Source: Anaeromyces robustus
Taxonomy: Eukaryota > Neocallimastigomycota > Neocallimastigomycetes > Neocallimastigales > Neocallimastigaceae
Direction: 5' to 3'
Assembly (NCBI GenBank): GCA_002104895.1
Contig: MCFG01000519.1
Span: 1 to 38,539, forward strand
Length of the DNA stretch: 38,539 nucleotides
This document shows, piece by piece, positions 26,563-36,580 of this stretch (its first letter is position 1; each line of letters begins with the position of its first letter). The position numbers were made by a program, and so were the translations under genes. Below the pieces are notes generated by a model. It ran no database searches, was not told the DNA's origin, and saw only the letters and a list, made by a program, of their open reading frames with translations.

Positions 26563-27010
26563 TTATCATGAAAAGAAAAAAAATTTTTTTTCTAAATAAT
26601 GAATAAATAGATAATAATGATGAATTAAATAAGTAATACCATCCATCTAATCTTTTTTTTTTCTTTTTTTTTTTATTCAATTATTTCTTTTAATTTTCAC
26701 TTTTTTTCCTTTTTTAATTTTTTTTCTATATTTTCATTTTAATTAAGATTTTAATAATTTATATAAATGAATATAATAAAAAAAAATAGAAAAAAAAATA
26801 GAAAAAAAATATAAAATAAAAAATAAAAATTCTAGATTTTACTTTAAACATTAAAAAAGAAAAAAAAAAACGATTAATTCTAAAAAAGAAAAAAAAAAAC
26901 GATTAAATAAGAAAAAAGAAAATGAAAGAAAATGATTTTTATTACAATTAAAAAATTAAAAATAATTAAAAGAATTGTAAAAGAATTTTTTTTTTGGTTT
27001 TGATGGATGA

Positions 27011-27077
27011 AAAGCAAAAAAGCAAAAAAGCAAAAAAAAAAAATGTAAAAAAGCAAAAAATGTAAAAAAGCAAAAAA
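27011..27077. repeat. GCAAAAAA / TGTAAAAAA short tandem repeat
   Basis: Repeated AAGCAAAAA units alternate with TGTAAAAA units over about 67 bases. It is simple sequence. Confidence 0.7.
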
Positions 27078-28086
27078 TTATTAATAATTATTTAGATTAT
27101 TTAAATTGTTTAATTATTTTATTATTACATAAAATATAATATATATTATATTTTATATATAACATATAACATTAATAGGATTATTATAAGAATACTTAAT
27201 TTATTATTATTATTACTATTATTTGTTTATTTTTTTTATTATCAGATTTCGGGTTTTTTTTTTTTTTTTTTTTTTTATTATTATTTCTATTTTTTTTTAT
27301 ATTTTTCCATTAATTTTTATTAGCTAAGGGAACCCCCTATTCAAAAAAAAAAAAATCTCAAAAATAAAAAATAAAAAAAAAAAAATGTTTCATATTTTTT
27401 TGATTTTATTTTTATTTGTTAATTTTCCTATATTTTTTTTTCTTCATTCCTTAAATCTCTTTTTTATTTATCTATTATTATTTTTATTATTTAATATTTA
27501 ATATTATTATCATTATTTCTTTAAAATAATATGGTATAATATTATTTATATTTTTTATTTATTTATACTGCCCAATTTCTTTATTATTATTATATTTTAT
27601 TATTATTATTCTATTTTATTATTAATTTTTTAAGGAGATATTAATTAGTAAACATAAAAAAAAAAAACCTGAAAAAAAAAAAAAATTATCATTGTATTAA
27701 TTGATTCATTGTTTTAATTTTTATTATTCTTTATTTTTTGTATTTTTTATGTTATAAGAATTTTATTTAAAATATTATATTATAAAAATTATTTTATTTG
27801 AATTTGAATTTGAATTTGATTATATTTAATTAATAGAATAGAATACAAAATAAAAAACAAAACAATAATATTTATATAATAAAATATATAAAATATAAAT
27901 TATAGAATATAAAATATACAATATAAATTAATTTAGAATAAAATATTTCTTAGAAAAAGAAGTTAAAAATAGAAAAAAGAAAAATCGAAATACATTTTTT
28001 TAAATATGAAAAAAGTCTTTTTTTTTTTTTTTTTTTTTCTTTTTTTAGTTTATTATTAAAAAATTCTAATATTTTTATAATTAATT

Positions 28087-28095
28087 GTAATAATG
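28087..28095. repeat. 9-bp target site duplication, left copy (element B)
   Basis: GTAATAATG directly precedes the left tip of element B and recurs exactly at 28660-28668. Confidence 0.8.
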
Positions 28096-28659
28096 GGGAA
28101 GTGTGCATTTCGGCAATGTATTTCGTAAATGTATCGCGCATTAAAATAACGTATTATTTAAATGTATTATATTGTGGCTTATAAAATAAATAAATAAAAA
28201 ATTTATTATATTATTAAAATCAATATTTTATTTATTATTGATTTATGAAACCAATTTATTAGTGGTATCTTCTTTTTATTAATATTTCTTTTTTTTTTTT
28301 ATTTAACTTATGAAATAAATAAAATATTATGTGAAATTTAAAATTTATATTTATAATTCTTTAAATTATGAAATAAAAAAAATATTAAGTGAAATTTAAA
28401 ATTTATATTTATAATTCTTTAAATTATGAAATAAATAAAATATTAAGTGAAATTTAAAATTTATATTTATAATTCTTTAAATTATGAAATAAATAAGAAA
28501 TGTTTTAATATACAAGTACTAGTATATAAACTCTCTTAAAAAATTTTTATATAAATGTGGCGTCAAAAAATATTTATATAAATTTAAAATATGAAATGTG
28601 GCGTAAAGGACCTGTCAATGCAAAAAATTTCATGTACATTGCCGAAATGCTACACTCAG
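28096..28659. mobile_element. element B: short non-autonomous MULE-like TIR transposon, 564 bp
   Basis: The left end begins GGGAAGTGTGC then ATTTCGGCAATGTA. The right end, as reverse complement, begins CTGAGTGTAGC then ATTTCGGCAATGTA. The 11-base tip followed by ATTTCG is positioned exactly as in element A, and the flanks carry an exact 9-bp duplication, so both ends are defined independently. Subterminal boxes are CGCGCAT on the left and TGTGGCG (twice, near 28557 and 28597) on the right. The interior holds a 58-bp tandem repeat and no gene. The tips differ at several of the 11 terminal positions, so this is probably an old copy. Confidence 0.8.
28308..28495. repeat. 58-bp tandem repeat, about 3.2 copies, inside element B
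   Basis: The unit starts TTATGAAATAAATAAAATAT and ends with ATTTATAATTCTTTAAA. Starts at 28308, 28366, 28424 and 28482 give an exact 58-base period. Copies differ at only a few positions, so the expansion is recent relative to the element's ends. Confidence 0.9.
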
Positions 28660-28668
28660 GTAATAATG
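28660..28668. repeat. 9-bp target site duplication, right copy (element B)
   Basis: GTAATAATG, identical to 28087-28095, directly follows the right tip of element B. Confidence 0.8.
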
Positions 28669-29106
28669 TATTATAATGTATAACTGTATTTAATAATATA
28701 TTATATTGTATTGTAATTATTAATTAATTAATGAATCATTTATTATCATATAATACAATACATTACAATTAATAAATAATGTAATTCTATAGAGTTTTAA
28801 TACATTTTGTGTATATAAAAAATGTATTAAAACCTGGATATAATAAGAAAAAATTTTGATTACAAAATTTAAAATATTAAATTTTATTGTATATATAATA
28901 ATATTTATATATTTATATTAATAATAATATATTACAATTAATATTACAATACAATACAATAAAATAAAATACATTGTATTACCATTAAATTAAATTAAAT
29001 ATTAAGGAAAAATAACAAAAAAAAAAAAAAAAAACGGTCAAAATTATTATATAATCTATTTATTTATATATAAATAAATATAATAAAATAATTTATTATA
29101 TTTAAT

Positions 29107-29111
29107 ATTAA

Positions 29112-29166
<55 letters not shown>

Positions 29167-29168
29167 AT
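29107..29168. repeat. (AAAT)n microsatellite
   Basis: A pure AAAT/AATA tetranucleotide array of about 60 bases. Confidence 0.9.
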
Positions 29169-29978
29169 ATTTTTTTTTTTTATTTTTAAAATTTTCCATT
29201 TTTCCTATGATAATAGAGTGATATTAAAAGAAATAATAATAAAAAAAAAGTATTGGATTTGATAATAAATATAGACATTTTATTTTATTTTATTTTATTT
29301 TATTTAAAATGAATAATTATTAATTATTTGATATGAATATGTTTTAATTATAAAAATATGAAATAATAAAAGTTGACATTAAATAATTATAATAAAACTA
29401 ATAAGTAGAAGATTAAAATATTAAAATATTAATAATTATAAATATCTTTATCACTTTATCTTAAAAATATTAAAACACAAATAAAAAAAAAAACAAGAAA
29501 TTTTACATTAAAAAAATTTTTTTTTATGGTTGTTGATATTCTCTCTTTTTTCTTTCTTATTAATTAATCCCTTATTTAATTTTTTTTTAATTAATTGTGC
29601 TTGTTTTATTTTATTATTAATATTATTATTATATTAAACAAGTAGTATATAAATATTAATAATTAACTAAGTATATAAATATTAATAATTAACTAATATA
29701 TATTATTATTAGTTATATATATAATTATATAATTATATAACATATAACTAATAATAATTATTTATTATTAACTAATATATATTGTTATTAGTGTTATTTA
29801 TAGGATATTTTTCATTATCTATCTGTTTTATTATTAAAAAAAAAAATTTTTTTTATCATTAGTTTATTTATCTGTTTATTTTATTGTCTATTGGTTTTTT
29901 ATTATCTGTTTATTTATTGGTATGTATAAAAGAAAAAATTGTTTTCATTTTTTTTTTGATACATTTTTTATTACTACC

Positions 29979-30017
29979 TATACAACATTTAAATTTATAA
30001 AATTTAAATGTTGTATA
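29979..30017. repeat. perfect hairpin, 18-bp arms and 3-base loop
   Basis: TATACAACATTTAAATTT at 29979-29996 is followed by ATA and then its exact reverse complement AAATTTAAATGTTGTATA at 30000-30017. Arms this long with C/G pairs inside and a 3-base loop are more than A/T bias alone readily gives. It could be a transcribed hairpin, a cruciform, or the scar of a small inverted-repeat element. Confidence 0.85.
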
Positions 30018-31691
30018 ACCTTGAAATAACATTGTATAAATTCATTTTCAATTCTTTTAATTCGTAATAACAAATTAAAATATAAAACTAGAAAAACTAT
30101 TTAATTGTATATTTTTATTTTTTTATATATTAATATAATATTTATTATTTAACACTTTTCAACTTTTTTTAAGAAAAATAAACAAATATTTTCTTTTTAT
30201 TATTATTATTAAATAAGTATTTATAAATTATTTTTATAAAAAAATATAGAAAAACAATAAATATTTCATTAGTAAATAAAAAAGATATAAAAAAAATACC
30301 TAATAAATAATTGTATTATTAAAACAAGTGTTTTTTAGTTGATTTTTAAAAAATAAAAATTAACATAAATAAATAAATAAATATATATAATATATAAATA
30401 AAATATATAATATAAATAAATAAATGAAATATATATTACTAAATAATTTATTAACATTTTTTTTGTTTTATAATTTTATTACTCATTATTATTAACCTTA
30501 AAAGAAATTTTTCCATTTGGTACAAAATTCTATTTGGAAAAATTGAAACTCATTAAATTAAATATTATATTATTAATATATTATAATAATATATTAATAT
30601 ATTAAATATAGAGTCAATAGTCATCTTTAATAATTAATTAATGAATTATTAATCATTCATCATTACATCATTATATCATTTCCTCATTAATGTATTATTC
30701 ATTAATGTACAATAAATTACAAATTTTCTAATTATATATAAGTATATAATTAAATATATACATTTATTTATATATATATTGATAATTAATTACTAATATA
30801 TAATTATTAATTTTATTTTTATTTAATTTAATTTAAATTAAATAACTAAAAAAAAAAAAAAAAAAAAAAAAATAAATTATAAAACGTTTTAGTACTACTT
30901 TGATGGAAAAAAAAAAAAAAGAGCATAAAAAAAAATAATAATAATAAATAAAAAAGCTAAAAATATAAATAAAAAAAATATAACAATAACAATAAATATT
31001 AAAAAAAAAAAAAAAACAATAGAGAAAAAAACTTTTTTTTTAAAATTTTTATTTGTTTATATTATTTAATAATGATAAAAAAAAACAAAAAGTTCTTGAA
31101 AAATATTGAAAATAAGAAAAAAATATATAAATTAGTAAAGTTTTGTAATATTAAAACTTAATTAAAAGGAAAAAAAAAAAGTGAGAAATAAAAACCAAAA
31201 AAAAAAAAAATATATATATATATATATTTATCTATATATATAATATTTATCTATATATATATATATTTATCTATATATATAATATTATTTAAATATGATT
31301 AATTGTAATATATTTAATTAGGGTTATGACAATCTCTTTTTTATACATAAAATAAAAAAAAAACTTTTTATGTTTTATTTTGCATTAATTTTTTTTAATA
31401 CAAAATTTTAATGTATTACAAAGTATATTAAATTTGTATATAATATGTAATAATATTATATAATAGTAATATAATATATAAATATAATATATAACAATTT
31501 GTATATAATTATAGATAGAATAAAAATAAAATTATAAAATATTAAATACCATATCTATTATTAAAATTAAGATTATTAATATATAATAAAAGTTAATTAT
31601 AATATATATTAAAAAATATTATATATAAAATATATATAGTAATTAAGATTTAAATTAATTTAAACCTAATATTTATTAAATTATTATATAT

Positions 31692-31721
31692 AACACTATA
31701 TATTATTTAATATATAGTGTT
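31692..31721. repeat. perfect hairpin, 13-bp arms and 4-base loop
   Basis: AACACTATATATT at 31692-31704, loop ATTT, then AATATATAGTGTT at 31709-31721. Confidence 0.75.
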
Positions 31722-31731
31722 GTAGTTGTCT

Positions 31732-31850
31732 TTGATGGTGGAAAATATATGTATTGATGGAAAAAAAATTTTTAAAGTTTTTTTTAAAAGAATTTGAGAA
31801 TCAAAGGATTGGAGAAAATTTAAAGTTTTAAATCAATAATAATCCAATAA
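31732..31850 (+). pseudogene. possible coding remnant, unidentified
   Basis: On the plus strand one frame reads LMVENICIDGKKIFKVFF then KRI, a TGA, then ESKDWRKFKVLNQ and two stops. The mixture of Asp, Glu, Lys, Trp, Gly and Val stands out from the surrounding A/T DNA. One internal stop and the short length make it at best a relic. No family was recognised. Confidence 0.2.
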
Positions 31851-32343
31851 AATTTCTTAAAGAGAAAAAATTTTTTTTATAATATAATACATTATATTTC
31901 AATATATTATATGAATAGATTACATAATAATAATGATTAGGATAAAGTTTAAATAATAATAAATTTAAAATAAAATTAAATTAAGAAATGAAATGACAGG
32001 ATGTTTTAGATTGTTAATTACTTAAATTTTGTCAAATCAAAATCTTTTGTTTGGAATAATAAAAAATAACCTGTTTTTTTTGTGTTATTCTATTTTTTTT
32101 TTTTTAATTAAATTTTAGTTTATTACTAATACATTTTTAATACATTTTGAAATACGTATTTAAAAATTAACCATTCATCATTAAGAATTCTTTAAAATGT
32201 AATAAAATAAATAAATAAATAAATAAATAGTTAAATAATTAATTAATTTATAACCCAAATAATCTTAATCATCTTAATCATCTTAATTAATAATTATTTG
32301 TTAAGTATTTGTAAACAACAATTTTTCCATAATTTTATCTTAA

Positions 32344-32394
<51 letters not shown>

Positions 32395-32691
32395 AAATTA
32401 GTTAAGTAGATAAATTAATATGTAAATAAAAAGAATAAAAGAATAGTTAAGTAAATAAATATATAAATAGATCAATAATAAAAATAATAAAGATCAATAA
32501 TAAATATAAAATAATTAAGATCAATTTTATTTATTATTATAAATAAAATAATAAAAAATAATCAAGTAAATAAATTTATAAATAAATAAATAAATAATAA
32601 AAAAAATAATAAAATAATAAAAAATAATTAAATAAATATATTTATAAATAAATAAATAAATAATAAAAAATAATTTAAGTATATAGATTTA

Positions 32692-32722
<31 letters not shown>

Positions 32723-32830
32723 ATTATAAAAAAAATAAAAAATAATTAAGTATATAAATTTATAAATAAATAAATAAATATTAATAAATAAATAAATAAA
32801 TAAAAATAAATAAATAAATAAATAAATAAA
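32344..32830. repeat. (AAAT)n arrays with related spacers
   Basis: AAAT arrays at 32344-32394, about 32574-32600, 32640-32665, 32690-32725 and 32760-32830 alternate with partly repeated spacers such as AATAATTAAGTATATAAATT. The block looks like a locally amplified minisatellite built on the tetranucleotide. A minus-strand frame at 32675-32884 over it is low-complexity and is not a gene. Confidence 0.75.
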
Positions 32831-33101
32831 AAATTTATTAATTTTAACCCAAATAATCATAATCATTCTAATCATCTTAATCATCTTAATAAATAATTTT
32901 TGTTAAGTATTTATAAATAAATAAATAAATAAATAAATAATGATTAATAAAATATTTTTGAGTCAACTAAATAACAATGAATAAATATATAAATAAGTAA
33001 CATTCCATTCAAATTATTTATTAAATAATAAAATATAATAATAATTAATAAATTAAAAAAAAAATAATAATAATTAAAATTGAAAATTGTTACATTTAAA
33101 C

Positions 33102-33139
<38 letters not shown>

Positions 33140-33664
33140 AAAATTGTTACAGTAGAGTTTTTTTTTATTTTTTTTTAAAGGTTAACAATAAAATAGTTTA
33201 AAATTACAAATAATGAATTTATTAAATGATTCAATAATAATTCAATAAATAATAATTTAAAAACTATTAACTATTATTTAAAGATTTCATAAGTAATATT
33301 TATTGAATTATTATATTGAATCATTAATAAATTTCTTTAATTTATAGAATAATTATTTTTTTAATATATATATATAAATAATATTATTTATATAAATAGG
33401 ATAAAGAATGAAAAAAAAAAAAATAAAACATAAAAACCTAAAACGTAAAATGTAAAACATATAGTATTATATATATATATGTTTTATATTTTATTTTTTA
33501 TCCTTTTTTTTTTTTATTCCTATCTTCTTTTTTTTTTATTGATCCTTTTTTAAATCATACAAAATATAAAATAATAAGTTTTCTTTTATTATATATTATT
33601 GATTTTGATATTTATTATCGTTATTTATTTATTATCTTTAAAGATAAATGATAAAAAAATTTTA

Positions 33665-33850
33665 AGTAAGTAAATAAATAAATAAATAAATAATAAATAA
33701 ATAAATAAGTAAATAAATAAGTAAATAAGTAATAAATAATTAAATAAATAAATAAGTAAATAAATAAGTAAATAAGTAAATAAATAAATAAATTAATAAA
33801 TTAATAAATTAAATAAATAATTCAATAAATAAATAAATTAATAAAATAAG
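33665..33850. repeat. (AAAT / AAGT)n variant microsatellite
   Basis: An AAAT array with interspersed AAGTAAAT, AATTAATA and similar variants covers about 190 bases, indicating an older, mutated array. Confidence 0.85.
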
Positions 33851-34004
33851 TAAGTAAATAAATAAATATAAATTAAATAAATTAATATCAATGTAAATTA
33901 GTTAATAATGAATGAATGTAATAAAGTTTTTGATATGAAAAAAAAAGATGATGATGATTAAGATGAATTTTAAAAGATAAAAAAAAATTTTTTTTGTAAA
34001 TTAA

Positions 34005-34094
34005 TTCATTTATAGATTTACATGTGACTTATCACATGAAATGTATAAAAATTATGTATATTCTTATCAAATTGAATTGATTAAAACAGTTTGA
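34005..34094 (+). pseudogene. short coding-like patch, possible last exon or remnant
   Basis: The plus-strand frame opens after TAA at 34002-34004 and closes at TGA 34092-34094. It encodes 29 codons including RFTCDLSHEMYKNYVYSYQI and ELIKTV. A T-rich stretch ending TTTATAG at 34009-34015 could be a 3' splice site. No upstream exon was found, so its status is uncertain. Confidence 0.2.
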
Positions 34095-34898
34095 TCGTCT
34101 TTTTTTTTTTTTATTTATTATTTTTTATATGTTATGTTATGTTATATTATTTATTATATATATATAATATTCCTCCCTCATTTAACAACAACATTTAGTA
34201 ACTAATTGATAAATAGGGATTAAAAATAATTATTTAATGTTCATTTTTTCATTGATAGCATAATAAAATATATGTATTAAATAAATAAAATAAAAAGATT
34301 TGAAAAAGGTTTTTTTCTTTTTTTCTCTAAGTCCGTTATCATAAATTTTTCTTCTTCTTCTTCTTTTTTTCTAAACTTCTTTTAGACCCAAGATCATATA
34401 AATATTATTATAATAAATCTAATATAATATAACATTAACATAATATAATGTAATATAATATATTTATATTTAAATATTATATTCTTATAGAAAAGGGAAA
34501 AATATTTTATGTTATTTATTTCATTTTATTTAATAAATAAGATAAGTATAAATATAATATAATACCTAAGAAAAATTAAAAAAAAAATAAAAAATAAATC
34601 CAATTAATGGGAGAAATTATTAAAGATCAAAGAGTACACTATAAAAACAAAAAAAAAAAAAAAACAAAAACAATAAAGAACTTTATGATTAAAAACAAAA
34701 AAATTATAAAAATTATAAAAATTAAAGAAAAAAAGATTTTTAGGATGATTTTATTTTATTTAATATATATATTTTATTAAAATTATATTCTTATTTTTAG
34801 TTTTTTTTTTTTTTTATCTTTCTTTAATTATTTTTATTTTTGATTTTTATCTTTAATTTTTATTTTTAATTTTTGGATTAAATAAATGAATTTTAATC

Positions 34899-34976
34899 GA
34901 ATGTGGTGCATTTCGCAATCGTGCATTTCGGAATCGTGCATTTCGGAATTGTGCATTTCGGAATCTGTGGCGCATG
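34899..34976. repeat. left terminal repeat of element C: four tandem GCATTTCG units
   Basis: Four head-to-tail copies of a 15-base unit, TGCATTTCGCAAT in the outermost and CGTGCATTTCGGAAT in the others, are followed by GTGGCGCATGAAATTTTATA. This is the longest tandem array of the unit in the window; the right end of the same element has two. Confidence 0.85.
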
Positions 34977-35398
34977 AAATTTTATATATTAAATAAATGA
35001 ATAAATAAATAAATAATAATTAAAAATTATAATTAATAATTACAAATTAAAAAATGGAATAAAATGAAATAAAAATAATTAAAAAAATTATAATAAAATC
35101 AAAGAATTGAAAAAAAAATACAGAAGAATACAAAAAAAATTTAAAAAAGAAAGATTCAAGTTCTTTAACTTTTACAAACAAACAAAAATCATATTTTTTC
35201 AAAGTCTTTTATTTTATTTAATATTTTATAATATTTTTCATTTATATTTAAAATTATTTATATAAAATATTTTAATTTATTTTATTATTAAATTGTAATA
35301 ATAATAACTAAAATTTTAATAAAATAATAAAAAATAAAAAAATATTTATTTAATGATTTTTTAAACATAATTGATATTATTATTTTTGCTAAATAAGA

Positions 35399-35505
35399 TT
35401 GACATTGATATTAATAATATTTTTATACTAAAAAATTTGATATTGATATTAATAATAATATTTTTATACTAAAAATTTTGATATTGATATTAATTATATT
35501 TTAAT
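35399..35505. repeat. tandem repeat of about 40 bp, about three copies, inside element C
   Basis: Units beginning TGACATTGATATTAATAATA or TGATATTGATATTAATAATA and ending TTTTTATACTAAAAATTT start near 35399, 35438 and 35479; the third is partial. Confidence 0.8.
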
Positions 35506-35659
35506 TATAGTTAAATAGATCAGTTTTAGATATAATTTAGCTAAAAACTAGCTAAAAAAATCTTAAAGTAATTTTATTTCCTTATATTGTTACAAGAACA
35601 ATAATTAAGCATAACATATAATATAAAAAGGTTAGAAAAATACTAATTTATAATAAAAA

Positions 35660-36049
35660 TTAGTATTTTTTATTATTTAAATCAATTAAGCAATTATACC
35701 ATAATTCAACAATATCTTTTTTATCATATCCATAATAAATATAATCTTTTTCCATATATTTATAATTTTCAATTATATTTTTTATTTCATCAGTCTTTCT
35801 AATTATTTTTTGTTTTTTTCTCCAGATTCCATTAATTCTCCTTTCGTAATCATTGTAGGATAAGGATTCTTCTTTTTTTAATATATAAATTAATTTAAAA
35901 AATGAAGGTTTTTTTGGAAATAAATTATTTAAGTAATTATTAAAAGATTCTGAAGCATTATTTGTTATATGCTCCATATTCTTATAATAATTCCAATAAT
36001 TAGTATTATATTTATGTAAATAATTATTTTTAATATATAATAGTTTTAT
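35660..36049 (-). pseudogene. C-terminal fragment of a MULE-type (FLYWCH-associated) transposase
   Basis: The minus-strand frame is open from 36049 to the stop at 35660. The first ATG is at 35975-35977 (105 codons), but about 24 codons upstream of it also read as family sequence: HKYNTNYWNYYKN leads into the ATG. TNNASESFNNYLNNLFPKK, then FFKLIYILKKEES, matches the conserved end of Mutator-like transposases, where a W-x-x-Y segment is followed by TNN-x-x-E-x-(W/F)-(H/N)-x-x-(F/L)-N and then a stretch rich in F-I-x-x-L-(K/R)-x-E-E. The DDE catalytic core and any DNA-binding region are missing because the frame is cut at 36050-36052. The ATG is therefore not the original start. It lies inside element C, consistent with a decayed internal copy of that family's transposase. 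Confidence 0.75.
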
Positions 36050-36362
36050 TTATTTAATGATAACAGAACAAGTCCTTTTTTATATACAATTTTTAACAAA
36101 ATATTATTTAAAAGATTATTAATAAAATAATATTTAATTTTATTTAATTATTTATGTATTTATTTATTTATTTATTTATTTATTTATTATTTATTACAAT
36201 AATTATTTATTTAATAATTATAATAGTTTTATTTATTTAATGATAACAGAACAAGTCCTTTTTTATAATACAATTTTTAACAAAATATTATTTAAAAGAT
36301 TATTAATAAAATATTATTTAGATTTTATTTAGTTATTTATATATTTATTTATTTATTTATTT
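36039..36362. repeat. tandem duplication, about 183-bp offset, inside element C
   Basis: A unit starting TAGTTTTATTTATTTAATGA and including ATAACAGAACAAGTCC then AAAATATTATTTAAAAGATT occurs at about 36041 and again at 36224. Both copies end in a TATTTATTTATTT stretch and differ by a few substitutions and indels. The break of the transposase frame falls at the start of the first copy, so the duplication or its parent insertion may have destroyed the upstream coding region. Confidence 0.85.
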
Positions 36363-36532
36363 TTGATAAATGTGGCTATAAAATATTTTATCATCAAGCC
36401 ACATACAATAATGTACGATTCCGAAATGCACGATTCCGAAATGCACTTCTCCGTATATAATAAAATAATTTTATAGATTTTATGTTCTTATATTATTAAT
36501 TAATTTCTTAATAAATTTATGTATTGTAATAA

Positions 36533-36580
36533 AATTTAATACGTATTAAATTATTATATAATTTACATTATATAATAATT
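36533..36580. repeat. 20-bp palindrome overlapping a 13-bp-arm inverted repeat
   Basis: AATTTAATACGTATTAAATT at 36533-36552 is a perfect palindrome. AATTATTATATAA at 36549-36561 and TTATATAATAATT at 36568-36580 form a second perfect inverted repeat overlapping it by four bases. A GTGGCGCATT box lies just to the right. Confidence 0.75.

Larger units (their letters stand above)
24673..28086. other. gene desert between elements A and B
   Basis: No gene is supported. The stretch contains TATTAATATTTTATTATTTA-type repeats (24665-24785), AAAT/AATA-rich stretches (24980-25570), an ATTT microsatellite (26399-26562), a duplicated A-rich unit ending in CGATTAA (about 26851-26905), and a short GCAAAAAA/TGTAAAAAA repeat (27011-27077). 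A lysine-rich and then Tyr/Leu/Phe/Ile frame over 26318-26599 is pure simple sequence. Confidence 0.6.
28669..34898. other. gene desert between elements B and C
   Basis: About 6.2 kb without a supported gene. It holds AAAT arrays (29107-29168, 32344-32394, about 32640-32830, 33665-33850), long A and T runs (30848-30872, 33104-33133), two sharp hairpins (29979-30017, 31692-31721) and short coding-like patches (31732-31850 and 34005-34094). From 29 to 34 kb the tetranucleotide arrays are mostly A-rich on the plus strand, whereas those at 9-11 and 26 kb are T-rich. Confidence 0.6.
34899..36453. mobile_element. element C: larger MULE-like TIR element with transposase remnant, 1555 bp
   Basis: The left end begins GAATGTGGTGC then ATTTCGCAAT, followed by three tandem 15-bp units of type CGTGCATTTCGGAAT and the box CTGTGGCGCAT. 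The right end, as reverse complement, begins CGGAGAAGTGC then ATTTCGGAAT, one more CGTGCATTTCGGAAT-type unit, and later TGTGGCT boxes. Tip length and register match elements A and B. No target duplication is visible at these ends, so the copy may be rearranged, composite or old. It carries a C-terminal MULE-type transposase fragment on the minus strand, a three-unit tandem repeat (35399-35505) and a tandem duplication (36039-36362). It is too short to encode a full transposase. Confidence 0.75.

Noticed and set aside
26318-26599. 93-codon plus-strand frame
   Set aside because: Poly-Lys followed by an ATTT microsatellite; simple sequence.
27950-28141. 63-codon minus-strand frame
   Set aside because: Its start lies inside the left terminal repeat of element B and the rest is poly-Lys and A/T sequence.
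32675-33138. Minus-strand frames at 32675-32884 and 32944-33138
   Set aside because: Translations of AAAT arrays and T runs.
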